A DNA stretch of 64,000 bases from Proteobacteria bacterium UBA2363 (GTDB taxonomy: Bacteria; Pseudomonadota; Gammaproteobacteria; Xanthomonadales; UBA2363): the NCBI GenBank assembly GCA_002344355.1, contig DDTN01000015.1, forward strand, positions 62,001-126,000, in the 5' to 3' direction. The notes below the pieces were generated by a model, which worked only from the letters and a program-made list of their open reading frames with translations, did no database searches and was not told where the DNA came from. This document shows positions 33,601 through 42,706 of this stretch, one piece after another (position 1 is the first letter of the stretch; the number at the start of each line of letters is the position of its first letter). The translations under genes were made by a program, and so were the position numbers.

Positions 33601-33943
33601 GGAACCCGCTCCCGCTCGCCCCACCATGTCCAGCCCCCTGACCATGGACTCCGTGAAGGATCATAACGCAAGGAGGCGAAACCGCCGGACACCTCCCACG
33701 CGCACCGGCATCGTGCGCGCCGTTCCGATCCGCAGGACCGCGACCGCCGCGGCATCCGGGCCGGGATCCGGCGCCGGACCGGCACCGGCGCGCCGTCCCG
33801 GCCCGGCTCGAGGTCCACAGCGGTGCGACCCCACGCCTCCCGGGGTGGTCCCACCCGGCCCGCGGCGTGGGGCACGGACAGTCGGGGCGGCTGCCCGACC
33901 CTCGGACCCATGGCGTGTCTCCCCGGCAGTGCCGCGCAGCGCC
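33601..33943. other. 343-nt intergenic region without a confident gene
   Basis: It separates the GGDEF gene (stop side of its own leader) from the PA2928-like gene. It contains a TATGAT hexamer near 33658-33664 on the minus strand that may drive the GGDEF gene. The rest is GC-rich with no recognised structure. Confidence 0.4.
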
Positions 33944-35284
33944 TCAGTCCGGGTCGCCGGCGGCGTCCAGCGCGCTGTCGCTGCCGACTTCCCATGCGCG
34001 CCAGTCGCCGTCGGCCAGGTCCACCGCGACCAGCGCCTCCCGACGGTCGCTGCGGCCGGGCGGCGCCTCGTCCCAGTGGCCGTACAGCAGCAGGCGATCC
34101 GGCAACGACCAGCGGTTGGCCAGTTCGGCCAGCGGCAGCCGCGCCTGCCAGACCGGCGCGAAGGCCGTGTCCAGGCGCGCCAGCGCGAGCCGGCCGCGGG
34201 CATCCAGGCGGGTCCGGTGCAGGACCAGCACGCCATCGGGCGCCGCCATCCGCGCCGGCGCGCCCGGCGCCGCTCGCCAGGTGTTGCCGCGCCGGACCCA
34301 GGCCGGCGCGCCGGGCGCCGCCGGCGCCTTCAGCAGCCGTCCCTGCAGCCAGGAGCGACCGTCGGGTAGCGGCTCCAGCGCCTGCAGCCGTGGCTGGCTG
34401 CCCTCGCTGAACTCGCGCGTCCGGCCTGTCCTGGCCTTCCATAAGCGGCGCCGCGCCGCCGCGCCCTCGTCGATCACCTCCGCCGAGCTGAACAGGTGGT
34501 CGCCCCAGGGGTCGTTGGCGGCGTCGGCGGCCTCGGCCTCGCTGAACAGGCCGATCCACTCGCCGTCGAACAGGCCGTGGCGCACGCCGAAGGCGGCCGT
34601 GTCGTGGCCGCCATGCCACATCCAGGTGCGCTGGTTCGCCCGGGAGAAGGCTTCCGGATCGGCGACCTCGTGCCCGGTGGCGACCAGCGTGGCGGCGTCG
34701 ACCCGCACCAGGCGGCCGTCGGCCAGGCGCACGAACAGCGCGTCCTGCCAGGTCCAGTGCCGCATTTCGCGCGGGAACAGACCGGCAAGGTCCGGGTTGG
34801 CCGCCTCGATGGCGGCGAGGTCGGCGCGCCGGGTGGCGTCCGCGCCGGCCAGCAGCAGCGGCTCCTCGTCGAGCCACACCCACACGGCATCGCCCTGCTG
34901 GCCCAGCAGGCGCAATTCGCCGGCTGGAAGGTCGTGGTCCAGCTTGCGAACCTCGAGGGTCTGCCGCCATCGCGGCCGTGCGCTGACCGGGTCGTGCGCC
35001 TGCAGGCGAAGATGCTGGAAGCGCTCGGCGACCCAGCGGCCGGTACTGTGCCGGCCGCCACCGATGCGGCGGGTCCGGACCTCGACCTGGTGCACGGCCA
35101 GCCACAGGGCGGCGCCCTCGTCGCCGGCCTGCACCAGCAGCAGCGGGCCGTTGCGCCGGGCCGGCTCGAACGCGCTGTCGGTGCCGGCCAGGTACACCGC
35201 CAGGCCGGCCGAGACCACCACGGCGACCAGGGTGGCGAGCCTGCGGATCGTCGCGTCGGTCCGGTCGGGAGGCGTCTCGGTCAT
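33944..35284 (-). CDS. PA2928-like membrane-anchored protein
   Basis: 446-residue protein. A hydrophobic N-terminal segment (LATLVAVVVSAGLAVYLAG) anchors a large extracytoplasmic part. That part contains LLLVQAGDEGAALWLAVHQVEVRTRRIGGG, HDPVSARPRWRQTLEV, LLGQQGDAVWVWLDE and LGDGRLVRVDAATLVAT-like beta-propeller strands. This resembles the Pseudomonas PA2928 family, proteins of unknown function. The cytoplasmic side is only about 12 residues. It is last in a three-gene set, 51 nt after the 654-residue protein. Confidence 0.55.
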   Translation of the reverse strand: MTETPPDRTDATIRRLATLVAVVVSAGLAVYLAGTDSAFEPARRNGPLLLVQAGDEGAALWLAVHQVEVRTRRIGGGRHSTGRWVAERFQHLRLQAHDPVSARPRWRQTLEVRKLDHDLPAGELRLLGQQGDAVWVWLDEEPLLLAGADATRRADLAAIEAANPDLAGLFPREMRHWTWQDALFVRLADGRLVRVDAATLVATGHEVADPEAFSRANQRTWMWHGGHDTAAFGVRHGLFDGEWIGLFSEAEAADAANDPWGDHLFSSAEVIDEGAAARRRLWKARTGRTREFSEGSQPRLQALEPLPDGRSWLQGRLLKAPAAPGAPAWVRRGNTWRAAPGAPARMAAPDGVLVLHRTRLDARGRLALARLDTAFAPVWQARLPLAELANRWSLPDRLLLYGHWDEAPPGRSDRREALVAVDLADGDWRAWEVGSDSALDAAGDPD

Positions 35285-35335
35285 GATCGGAACAGCGTGG
35301 AAAGCGGCTGCCGGGGGCCAGCCGCCGTGGACCGG

Positions 35336-37300
35336 TCAGCGGTTCTCGTGGCGGTCGGGCCGGGCTGGCCGGCGGTCGACGGCTGCCCGGTCGGGCTTGC
35401 GTCCCCACCGCCGGACCCGCCTGCGGCCCAGGCGGCGCCAGACCAGCAGGCCGCGGGCATGCAGCAGCACCAGCATCAGGGTGGCGAACACGGCGGTGGC
35501 GAACAGGTCGAGCTTGAACTTCAGCCACTGGCCGTCGACGCCGGCGTCGACCAGCTGGTAGACCAGTTGCAGCAGGCCCAGGAAGGCCACGTAGAACAGC
35601 ACCCGGCCGACGAAGCGCTCGGACTTCTTCGCCTCGTTGCCGCGCAGGTCGTCGATGGTGCGCTCCAGCTCGCCGACCACGCCGGCCCAGTAGGCCTCGC
35701 GCTGGGCGATGCCGCGCACCGCCTCCACCGAGTCGTAGAAGGCGCGCTCGGTGTCGTAGCGCAGGACGTTGAAGTAGCGGTGCTTGGCGATGCCGGCGAA
35801 GGTCTCGATGCGGAAGCGGCGGAACGCGTCGAAGGCGTCCTCGGCCAGGGAGGTGGCGTAGATGCCGGATCCGGGGGCCGCCTCGCCATCGAGCAGGCCG
35901 TCGCCTTCGAGCCGGTCGATCAGCGCCCGCACCATGGTTTCGTAACGACGCACCAGCAGCTCGTTGTGCAGGGTCATCAGATGCACCAGGAACAGGTACG
36001 GACAGGTGCCGATCCAGCCGCGCCCGACTTCCAGGCTGCGCGAGGCGGCGACCACCTCGTAGATCACCGACTGCGTCGCGTAGACCAGGAAGTGGCTGTC
36101 GCCATCGGCCTGGTCCGCGGGCGGGTAGATGGGGTCGGTGCCGTCCTTGATCTCGCTGACGTCCTGGCGCAGGAAGTCGACGATGTTCTGGAAGAACCCG
36201 GACAGGAAGTAGTAGTCGAGCTGGGCCGGCGGCAGCCGCTCCGGCGTCAGGTCGCCCTCGCGGTAGCGCCGGTGCAGCGGCGCGTCGGCGTCGCGCGCGG
36301 GCGCCGGCCGGGCGAAGTCGCGCAGGCCGGTGCGGATGTCCGGGGACAGCAGGGCGAAGAACCAGGGGTCCTCGAGCAGGCAGACCACGCGCGCGCCAAG
36401 CTGAGAGAGCGGGGTTGCCGGCAGCCGGCCGCCGCGTGCCGGCGTCTCGCCTTCCGGCAGCAGCAGTGCCCAGGGCCGGCCCAGGGCCCGCGCCGCCGGC
36501 AACTCGATGCCGCGCCCGGCCAGCAGCCCGGCCACCGCCCCGGCCAGGTGCCGGAAATGGCCGTCGAACCGGGTCTGGAGCCAGTCCATGAAGGTCTGTG
36601 CCGGCGCGTCCGCCCCGCCCAGGCGCGAGCGGACCTGCAGCGCGCACTCGGGATCGTCCAGGAGCCAGGCGGTGCCCTCGGTGGGCGACACCGCTTTCTG
36701 CAGCATCGAAAGGGCGTAGTAGTCGCGATGGCCATGCCGGTAGGCCAGCTCCAGCGACAGGTGCCAGGTCAGCGCGGTGTTCGAATGCGCCACCCAGAAC
36801 GCCCGGCAGCGCGCCGGCAGCCGCACCGGGGCGTCCAGCTCGAGCGCGAACGACTCGCCCTCGGTCTGCCAGCGCAGGCCGGCCGGAATGCACAGCTCGA
36901 TCTCGTCGAACACGTTCTCGCCGTCCGGATCGTCGGGAACCGGCTGGCTGGGCGTGTCGATCAGGAAATCCTGCACGAACAGGCCGCGCTGGCGGTCGGC
37001 GATGTCGTTGAACAGCGGCTCGATGGCGGCGCCCAGGCGGCGGCTGTCGCCATAGCCCGCGCCGTCGCGGCCGCCCAGCCGCTCGAACAGCGCGCGGTCC
37101 CAGCCGCTGCGACCCTGCGCGTCGGAGAAATGCGCCTGCAGGCGCCGGTGGTCGACCGGCAGGGAGACCGTCAGGTGCAGGCGGCCGCCGCGCGCGCGAA
37201 GCGGCGCGATGGCGGCCAGCGCCCCGGCCAGGGCCGGCCCCAGGTCGGCGTGCGGATCGTGGGATCCGGTGGCGGCGGCGTCGGCCGGCGGGGCATCCAT
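35336..37300 (-). CDS. Uncharacterised 654-residue protein with C-terminal membrane hairpin
   Basis: I do not recognise this protein. Residues 1-560 are soluble; visible blocks include FWVAHSNTALTWHLSLELAYRHG, FLIDTPSQPVPDDPDGENVFDEIEL and IPPADQ-like loops. Two hydrophobic segments follow near the C terminus (FVGRVLFYVAFLGLLQLVYQ and FATAVFATLMLVLLHARGLL). The segment before them is a long charged helix. That arrangement recalls the CorA magnesium channel family, but the GMN motif is absent. The start at 37300 gives an N terminus of low complexity. The gene is 19 nt downstream of the GNAT-like gene. Confidence 0.55.
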   Translation of the reverse strand: MDAPPADAAATGSHDPHADLGPALAGALAAIAPLRARGGRLHLTVSLPVDHRRLQAHFSDAQGRSGWDRALFERLGGRDGAGYGDSRRLGAAIEPLFNDIADRQRGLFVQDFLIDTPSQPVPDDPDGENVFDEIELCIPAGLRWQTEGESFALELDAPVRLPARCRAFWVAHSNTALTWHLSLELAYRHGHRDYYALSMLQKAVSPTEGTAWLLDDPECALQVRSRLGGADAPAQTFMDWLQTRFDGHFRHLAGAVAGLLAGRGIELPAARALGRPWALLLPEGETPARGGRLPATPLSQLGARVVCLLEDPWFFALLSPDIRTGLRDFARPAPARDADAPLHRRYREGDLTPERLPPAQLDYYFLSGFFQNIVDFLRQDVSEIKDGTDPIYPPADQADGDSHFLVYATQSVIYEVVAASRSLEVGRGWIGTCPYLFLVHLMTLHNELLVRRYETMVRALIDRLEGDGLLDGEAAPGSGIYATSLAEDAFDAFRRFRIETFAGIAKHRYFNVLRYDTERAFYDSVEAVRGIAQREAYWAGVVGELERTIDDLRGNEAKKSERFVGRVLFYVAFLGLLQLVYQLVDAGVDGQWLKFKLDLFATAVFATLMLVLLHARGLLVWRRLGRRRVRRWGRKPDRAAVDRRPARPDRHENR

Positions 37301-37319
37301 GCGGGACTTCCGTGTGTCT

Positions 37320-38285
37320 TCAGGGATCTGCGGCACGCAGGCGTTCGCGAAGGCCGCGCGCCGGGTCGACGCCTGTCCTTTCGCGTTCGGCCCGCAGCCG
37401 GGCGAGCCGGGGCAGCGGATCGAGCAGGGCCAGATGCCGGCCTGACGCGCAATCCGTCGCGCAGGCGCGCAACTGCTTGGCCGCCTCAAGGTTGCCGTGC
37501 GGATCGGCCCCCTTCAGCACCGAGATGCCGAAGAAGCGCGCCAGATGGCGCTGCAGGAGACAGGCGTCGAGGTCGTCGGCGGCAACGCCCAGCACCGCCA
37601 TCAGCAGGTCGTGGGCCGGCGCCTGTCCGGCCGACAGCGCCGGCTGCACATAGGGAAAATCGATGATGCGCGCGCCCAGCCTTGCCCAGATCGCCACCCG
37701 GTCGAACTGGTCCAGGCCGGTGGCCGCGGTGTCGGCCGCGTAGTCCGCGTCGTTCACCCGCAACGGGTCGTTGATCTCCATGAACACCCGGTCCGGTACC
37801 GCGTCGGCCCCGGCCAGCGCGTCGGGAAACGAGCGCCGCGCCACCGCGCGCACCGCGGCGACCAGGTCGTGCAGGTGGCCGTGGCCCCGGTGCCCGGCAT
37901 CGACGAACACATAGTTGAGGTTCTGGTCGACGCCAAGCGCCCGGCCCGCGGCATCGGCCTGCAGGTGGCACAGCAGGTTGGCGCCCCCGACCACCGCGCC
38001 GTCGCGCTCCAGCACCAGCACCCATTCCCGGAACGGCCCGTAGCGCGCCAGCAACGCCGCCGCCGCGTCGCCATGGTTCAGCGCCAGGCACTCGACGAAG
38101 CCGGCCCGGCCCTCCTTCTCGTTGGCCAGCACGAAGGCGCGGTCGTAGGCGCGGTGGAACCGCTCGAACACCGCGTCTTCATGCGTGGAGGCCCGCACCC
38201 GCAGGACCTCACCGCCGCGGTGGGCGGGGAGGGGAAAGTCGAGGGAGGCTGGGAGGGCGTGGGCCGTGGCGGGGAGGTCGGACAT
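37320..38285 (-). CDS. GNAT-like N-acyltransferase, first gene of an uncharacterised operon
   Basis: 321 residues. The central part has GNAT-like motif A (NYVFVDAGHRGHGHLHDLVAAVRAVARR), preceded by strand EWVLVLERDGAVVGGANLL. The C terminus forms an Ala/Arg-rich helical extension. The acetyl-CoA binding loop (Arg-Gly-His-Gly) is close to the consensus Q/R-x-x-G-x-G/A. Substrate unknown. It heads an operon with the 654-residue protein (19-nt gap) and the PA2928-like protein. A TAGACT hexamer lies about 28 nt upstream of the start. Confidence 0.6.
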   Translation of the reverse strand: MSDLPATAHALPASLDFPLPAHRGGEVLRVRASTHEDAVFERFHRAYDRAFVLANEKEGRAGFVECLALNHGDAAAALLARYGPFREWVLVLERDGAVVGGANLLCHLQADAAGRALGVDQNLNYVFVDAGHRGHGHLHDLVAAVRAVARRSFPDALAGADAVPDRVFMEINDPLRVNDADYAADTAATGLDQFDRVAIWARLGARIIDFPYVQPALSAGQAPAHDLLMAVLGVAADDLDACLLQRHLARFFGISVLKGADPHGNLEAAKQLRACATDCASGRHLALLDPLPRLARLRAERERTGVDPARGLRERLRAADP

Positions 38286-38440
38286 GCGCCGGCTGGCTCG
38301 GGGGGATGACCGCAGTCTAGTGGTCCCTGTCGCGCCATTCGCTGCCCGAAACGCGGGGACTGTCCGGAGCGACCCTGCGGTACCGGCCGGTCATTCGACT
38401 CCGCGCCGGGGCGGAAAGCGGGGGCCTGGTTCGCAAAAGC

Positions 38441-38517
38441 TGGCGCGCCCGGAGGGATTCGAACCCCCGACCAATGGCTTCGGAAGCCACTACTCTATCC
38501 GGCTGAGCTACGGGCGC
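38441..38517 (-). tRNA. tRNA-Arg (anticodon CCG)
   Basis: 77-nt gene on the minus strand. The acceptor pair GCGCCCG/CGGGCGC, discriminator G and an encoded CCA end are all present. The D-arm GTAGCTCAGCC, anticodon arm GTGGC-TTCCGAA-GCCAT with CCG, and TΨC arm GGTTCGAATCC are intact. A CTAGACTG hexamer (reverse strand, 38604-38609) further upstream could belong to its promoter. It reads CGG codons, frequent in this GC-rich genome. Confidence 0.96.
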
Positions 38518-38962
38518 GTTGTCTGTTGCCGGCCGGCCGTCCTGGCGGGCGGCGGGCCCCGGCGCCGCGGGCGCGGGCCGGCCCCGGGGGACCGGGGCCG
38601 CACAGTCTAGCGCAAGGGCGACAGCGGTGGCAGCCGGTCGGGGCTGGCGGCTGCGTACCGGCGCATCGGCACGCCCGTCCGGACAGCCTGGCCGCTCCCC
38701 CCTTGGCCTGGTTCGACTCATCCGGGCGGCGACCCCGGAATCGTCCGCTGCATCCCCTCCTTGCCCATCGGCCGCCACCGTCGCGACACCCGCGGGCGGG
38801 TCGGTCTGCGCGCCGCGAGCGGATGCCGGTGCCCACTCTCGCCAGCGTCCTGTAATCGCCCGCCGCGAACCCGGTACCCGGTCCTTGCCCGGCCGCTGCG
38901 ACGCCCGCCGGCCACCCGCCGCAGGCGGGCGCATCGCACTCCGCCATCGACAGGACCCGACC
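38518..38962. other. 445-nt intergenic region between tRNA-Arg and a tagged secreted protein
   Basis: No reading frame here is convincing. It must carry the tRNA promoter (minus strand) and that of the plus-strand gene. Apart from TAGACT at 38604-38609, nothing specific is recognised. Confidence 0.4.
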
Positions 38963-40459
38963 ATGAACGTCCCGACGCTGCTGCTCCGCTCCGCGCTGAC
39001 CGCCCTCGCCGCGCTCACGCCACTGGCCGCCGCGCAGGCCACGCCGCTGGCCGACGATCCCTACTGGCTGGCTCCGGATTTCCTCAATGGCGAGGCGATC
39101 CGCGAGGACTTCGGCCGGCCCACCCGCGACCATCTCGGCCGCCGCGCGGCGCGCATGTTCGACAACGCCACCGTGGTCGCAGGCGTCGGGCAGCCGCCCA
39201 ACCTCAACCAGACCAACGGCTTCTACAACCTGGTGATGACCAAGGTCACCGACGGTGGCGCCGCCTACGACTGGATTGCCCCCGACAACACGCCGGCGAC
39301 ACCGAACCAGCTCGTCTACCCGAACCAGACCAGCGCCCGCTACACCGACGTGCGCGGCCTGGCCACGCACGGCGAGTTCATCCTGGTCCAGGTCGACGCC
39401 GACGATCCGGTCAGCGGCCCCTACTCCACCATCGAGGTGTTCAACCGGCCCGGCCAGCGCGTCGGCGGTTTCCAGTTGCCGCTGGCGCAGCGCGACCAGC
39501 GCGGCGCCGGCCTGGTGGTCTGGGAAAGCAACGGCGTGACCCGGGTGTTCGCCGCCAGCACCGGCCTGAGCGCCGACAACAGCCGCTGGATCCCGCGCTG
39601 GAAGCGCCTGCTGCTGTCGGGCAGCGGCCAGCTCACGCTGGAGGCGCAAGGGGAAATCAGCCATCCCAACTGCACGGCCTCGACCTCGTGCCAGGTCTAC
39701 GACCTGGCGGCGAGCAGACCGTCCATCCTGGATCCGGGCAACCCCCGCATCTACCTGGCGATCACCTGGCGCAACCTCGCCAATGCCAATCGCCAGTTCA
39801 TGGCGATGCGCGTCACCAGCAACGGCGTGCCGGAGCCTGCCTTCGCCGGCGGCACGGTGATCCTGGGCTTCGACCAGCCGGGCTCGGATCTCTCCGATGT
39901 CGCCACCCGCATCGCCGTGCGCACCCGAACCCAGGGCGGGATCCAGGACGACATCCTGCTGGTCGGCCGGGTGGCCCGGGCCTGCCGGACCGGCGTCGGC
40001 GTGGTGCGCCTGCGCCACAACGGCCAGCTGGAAACCGCGTTCGGCAACGGTGGCCGGCTGCTGTTCGGCGGCAGCGACACCGCCTCGGCGGGCGTCTGCG
40101 CCACCCTCAATCCGCCCAATGACCAGGTCAACGGCGCGGCGCTCAACGGCCACCGGCTGGCCCTGACCGGCACCAGCAACTGCGTGGACTGCCCGGGCGA
40201 AGGCTTCCTCGCCATGGTCGACATCGAGGCCGCGGCGGGCGCCCTCGCCGACTTCCGTCGCCTCACCTATCCGCTGTCGGGCGGCACGCCGATCCCAACC
40301 AGCCTCACCGATGCCATCCCGGCGCCCGACGCCGGCTTCTGGCTGGCCGGTCACACCCGCACGCCGGAAGGCGCGATCGATCCGGCGATCCGCAACAAGA
40401 TGCAATTCCTGATGCTGCGCGTGGCGCCCGACCGGCTGTTCGGCAATGGACTGGAGTGA
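38963..40459 (+). CDS. Secreted delta-60-repeat-like protein with NGLE C-terminal tag
   Basis: 498-residue exported protein with a clear signal peptide (MNVPTLLLRSALTALAALTPLAAAQA). Mature protein: beta-rich repeats. Delta-60-like units include VGVVRLRHNGQLETAFGNGG and FGGSDTASAGVCATLNP, and Cys pairs recur (ASTSCQVYD, TSNCVDCPGEG). The closest relative in the window is the next gene (shared order: RVARACRTG/RVDQSCRLG; LRHNGQLETAFG/LDDTGAPLSGFG; NCVDCPG/QCQGCPT), and more distantly the gene at 20201. It ends APDRLFGNGLE. An AGGA element lies 8-10 nt before the ATG. Function unknown. Confidence 0.75.
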   Translation: MNVPTLLLRSALTALAALTPLAAAQATPLADDPYWLAPDFLNGEAIREDFGRPTRDHLGRRAARMFDNATVVAGVGQPPNLNQTNGFYNLVMTKVTDGGAAYDWIAPDNTPATPNQLVYPNQTSARYTDVRGLATHGEFILVQVDADDPVSGPYSTIEVFNRPGQRVGGFQLPLAQRDQRGAGLVVWESNGVTRVFAASTGLSADNSRWIPRWKRLLLSGSGQLTLEAQGEISHPNCTASTSCQVYDLAASRPSILDPGNPRIYLAITWRNLANANRQFMAMRVTSNGVPEPAFAGGTVILGFDQPGSDLSDVATRIAVRTRTQGGIQDDILLVGRVARACRTGVGVVRLRHNGQLETAFGNGGRLLFGGSDTASAGVCATLNPPNDQVNGAALNGHRLALTGTSNCVDCPGEGFLAMVDIEAAAGALADFRRLTYPLSGGTPIPTSLTDAIPAPDAGFWLAGHTRTPEGAIDPAIRNKMQFLMLRVAPDRLFGNGLE

Positions 40460-40490
40460 GCGCCGTCGCGCGCCGGCAGGGCCGACCGCG

Positions 40491-41993
40491 ATGACCCTGC
40501 CGTCCGCCCCCGCCAGGCGTACCTGGCACCTGCCGGTGGCCCTGCTGGCCCTGGTCCTGGCGCCTGCGCCGGCCCTGTCGCGACCGCTGCTGGCCGACCC
40601 GATCGCTCCCGATGCCCTCGCCAACGGCGGCGCCTGGCGCGTCGACGACTACGGCGGCAGCACGCGCAGCAAGGTGGCGCGGTGGGTGGCCGAGCTGCCC
40701 GAGGGCCACCATGTCGTGGTCGGCCTGGACAACCTGCCCGGCGGCGCGGTGTCGGGCACCTACCGCAACCTGGTGCTGGCGCGCTTCGATGCGCAGGGCG
40801 AGCCGGTGCCCTGGCTGGCGCCACCGGTGCTGCTGCCGGTCGATGCCAACCACGTCGTCCTCGATCTCGGTGCGGACACGCCGGGGTTGGACGTGCGTGG
40901 CGTGGCGGTCGGGCCGAACCGGCTCTACGTGTTGATCGACCGCGTGTTCCAGACCACCCGGCGCCCGTACCTGTTCGCGTTCGCCTTCCATGGCCCGCTG
41001 GCCTACGACCAGGCGCTGTCGACCGGCCACCACGGGTCGGGCCTGGCCTTCCTGCGCACGTCCGGGGGCGACCGTCTTTACGTGTTTAGCTCGTACGCCT
41101 CGGACGGCGTGCGCTGGAGGCCGCACGTGCGCTACTTCCAGATACCGGCGGCGGGCGACCCGCAACCGACCGACGAGTGGTGGATCCTCCCTCCGGCCTG
41201 CCAGGCCGGCCAGTCATGCCGCATCCACGGCGTCACTGCCAATGTCCATGGCGCGCTCACCGGGCTGCCGCCGCGGATCTACCTGGTCGGCAGCCACGCC
41301 ATCGCCAGCGACCCGGGCAACGAGGATTTCCTCGTCATGCGCCTGGATGCCAACGGCCAGCCGGATCCCGGCTTCGGCATCCAGGCGGTCATGGTGCAGG
41401 GCTTCGACCGCCCGGGCTCGGCGCGCGCCGATGTCGCCCTGCGGGCGGTGGTGCGCCCGTACTTTCTGCCCGGCGGCCAAGGACGCGAACACCTCTACGT
41501 GACCGGACGCGTCGACCAGTCCTGCCGCCTCGGCACCGCCGTGCTGGCGCTGGACGACACCGGCGCGCCGTTGTCCGGGTTCGGCGTCGTCGGCGCCCTG
41601 CTGTTCGGCGGCAGCGCGGCCAGCGGAAGTTTCTGTTCGGGCTTCAATCCCAGCCTCACCCTGGTGCCGATGCCGCTGCTCGACGGCAACCGCCTGCTGC
41701 TGGTCGGCTACCGCCAGTGCCAGGGCTGCCCGACCGTGGCCGCACTGGCCTCGGTCGACCTGGCGCGCGGCCAGCTGGCCTGGCAGCGCGACCTGCCCTA
41801 CCCCCTTGCAGGTTCCCCCGAACGGCCGACCAACCTGATGGGCGCGAGCCGCCTGGCTGCGGATCGCTATCTGCTGGCCGGCACCACGCGCTACCCGGAC
41901 GACGCCTCGGTGTCGCCGCTGCTGCGCGGGCGCTACCAGTTCGCGACCCTGCAGGTGCGCGCCGACCGCCTGCATGGCGATGGCTTCGATTGA
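40491..41993 (+). CDS. Secreted delta-60-repeat-like protein with DGFD C-terminal tag
   Basis: 500-residue paralog of the preceding gene, 31 nt downstream. The signal peptide (RRTWHLPVALLALVLAPAPALS) follows a 10-residue basic lead. An alternative ATG at 40446, inside the end of the upstream gene, would add 15 residues. Repeats include AVLALDDTGAPLSGFG and FLVMRLDANGQPDPGFGIQ, and two Cys-x2-Cys elements. The C terminus is RADRLHGDGFD, matching the family tag except His for Phe. Predicted extracellular or surface protein; function unknown. Confidence 0.75.
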   Translation: MTLPSAPARRTWHLPVALLALVLAPAPALSRPLLADPIAPDALANGGAWRVDDYGGSTRSKVARWVAELPEGHHVVVGLDNLPGGAVSGTYRNLVLARFDAQGEPVPWLAPPVLLPVDANHVVLDLGADTPGLDVRGVAVGPNRLYVLIDRVFQTTRRPYLFAFAFHGPLAYDQALSTGHHGSGLAFLRTSGGDRLYVFSSYASDGVRWRPHVRYFQIPAAGDPQPTDEWWILPPACQAGQSCRIHGVTANVHGALTGLPPRIYLVGSHAIASDPGNEDFLVMRLDANGQPDPGFGIQAVMVQGFDRPGSARADVALRAVVRPYFLPGGQGREHLYVTGRVDQSCRLGTAVLALDDTGAPLSGFGVVGALLFGGSAASGSFCSGFNPSLTLVPMPLLDGNRLLLVGYRQCQGCPTVAALASVDLARGQLAWQRDLPYPLAGSPERPTNLMGASRLAADRYLLAGTTRYPDDASVSPLLRGRYQFATLQVRADRLHGDGFD

Positions 41994-42038
41994 CGCGCCG
42001 ATTGGCGTTTCCGCCGCCACCTGGATGGGAGATACACC

Positions 42039-42542
42039 ATGGACATTCGACCCCCGGCGGCCTGGTGCCGCGCCCTGTTCGCTGCCACCGTGATGGCGCT
42101 GACCTGCCCCGGCAGCGCGTCGGCGCAGTCCTGCCAGACGCCGCTGCCGATCATCACCGGCATCGTCCAGGGCTTCGACACCTGCCAGTCGGCCAACCAC
42201 CTGCCCAGCCTCGGTCCGTTGCCCAGCCCGCATCCGGACATCGTCCATGTGTTCGAGGCCGCGCCGGGGCTGCAGGGCGGCATCCAGATCTGGAGACAGC
42301 CGGGCACCCCGCCACTGACGGTGGTGCTGCTGGCCGGCGCCTGCAACGCCGCAACGATGCCGGTGGCGGCCTGGAACCTGTCGGACGGGCCGGCGCAGAT
42401 TCCCGCATCCGGCTGGCCGGCCGGCCCGGTGCATGTGGTGGTCACGGGCGATCCCGACGTCCCGGGATCGGTCTGCGGCGCCTACCAGATCACCGCCGAG
42501 GGATTGCTGGTGGACCGCATCTTCCGCTCGCGTTTCGAGTAG
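42039..42542 (+). CDS. Small secreted protein with SRFE C-terminal tag
   Basis: 167-residue exported protein with a signal peptide (MDIRPPAAWCRALFAATVMALTCPGSASAQ). The mature part starts SCQTPLPIITGIVQGFDTC and has a beta-strand-like body with four Cys (probably two disulphides). It ends GLLVDRIFRSRFE, a variant of the DGFE-like tail. GGGAGA 7-12 nt before ATG is a good ribosome-binding site. It is the third gene in a row of tagged secreted proteins, 45 nt after the previous one, suggesting one operon. No domain recognised. Confidence 0.7.
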   Translation: MDIRPPAAWCRALFAATVMALTCPGSASAQSCQTPLPIITGIVQGFDTCQSANHLPSLGPLPSPHPDIVHVFEAAPGLQGGIQIWRQPGTPPLTVVLLAGACNAATMPVAAWNLSDGPAQIPASGWPAGPVHVVVTGDPDVPGSVCGAYQITAEGLLVDRIFRSRFE

Positions 42543-42607
42543 CGACACGCCCCGGGGCTGGCGTGCCGGCCGACCTTCATGCGCTGGAACGGCGACCCTC
42601 TCCCCCG

Positions 42608-42633
42608 CCCCTCCCCCGCCTGCGGGGGAGGGG
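42608..42633. terminator. Perfect hairpin CCCCTCCCCC/GGGGGAGGGG
   Basis: 10-bp perfect arms (42608-42617 and 42624-42633) with a 6-nt loop, 66 nt after the last gene of the secreted-protein run and before a convergent gene. A candidate terminator, or an intergenic mobile repeat of the type common in pseudomonads and xanthomonads. Confidence 0.45.
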
Positions 42634-42706
42634 AGAAGTGGCGTGTCCCGGCAAGCAGCCACGTTCTTCGCACACGTGCCGGCTCGCTTTGTCCGGTCTG
42701 CTTCGC

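Noticed and set aside
33429..36893. Minus-strand frame of over 1150 codons across 33.4-36.9 kb
   Set aside because: It overlaps the PA2928-like and 654-residue genes in a different frame and is low-complexity Arg/Pro/Ala; no recognisable motif.
42599..42640. Mobile element (IS) ends at the CCCCTCCCCC hairpin
   Set aside because: No transposase, target duplication or second end is present nearby; it is more likely a terminator or small intergenic repeat.
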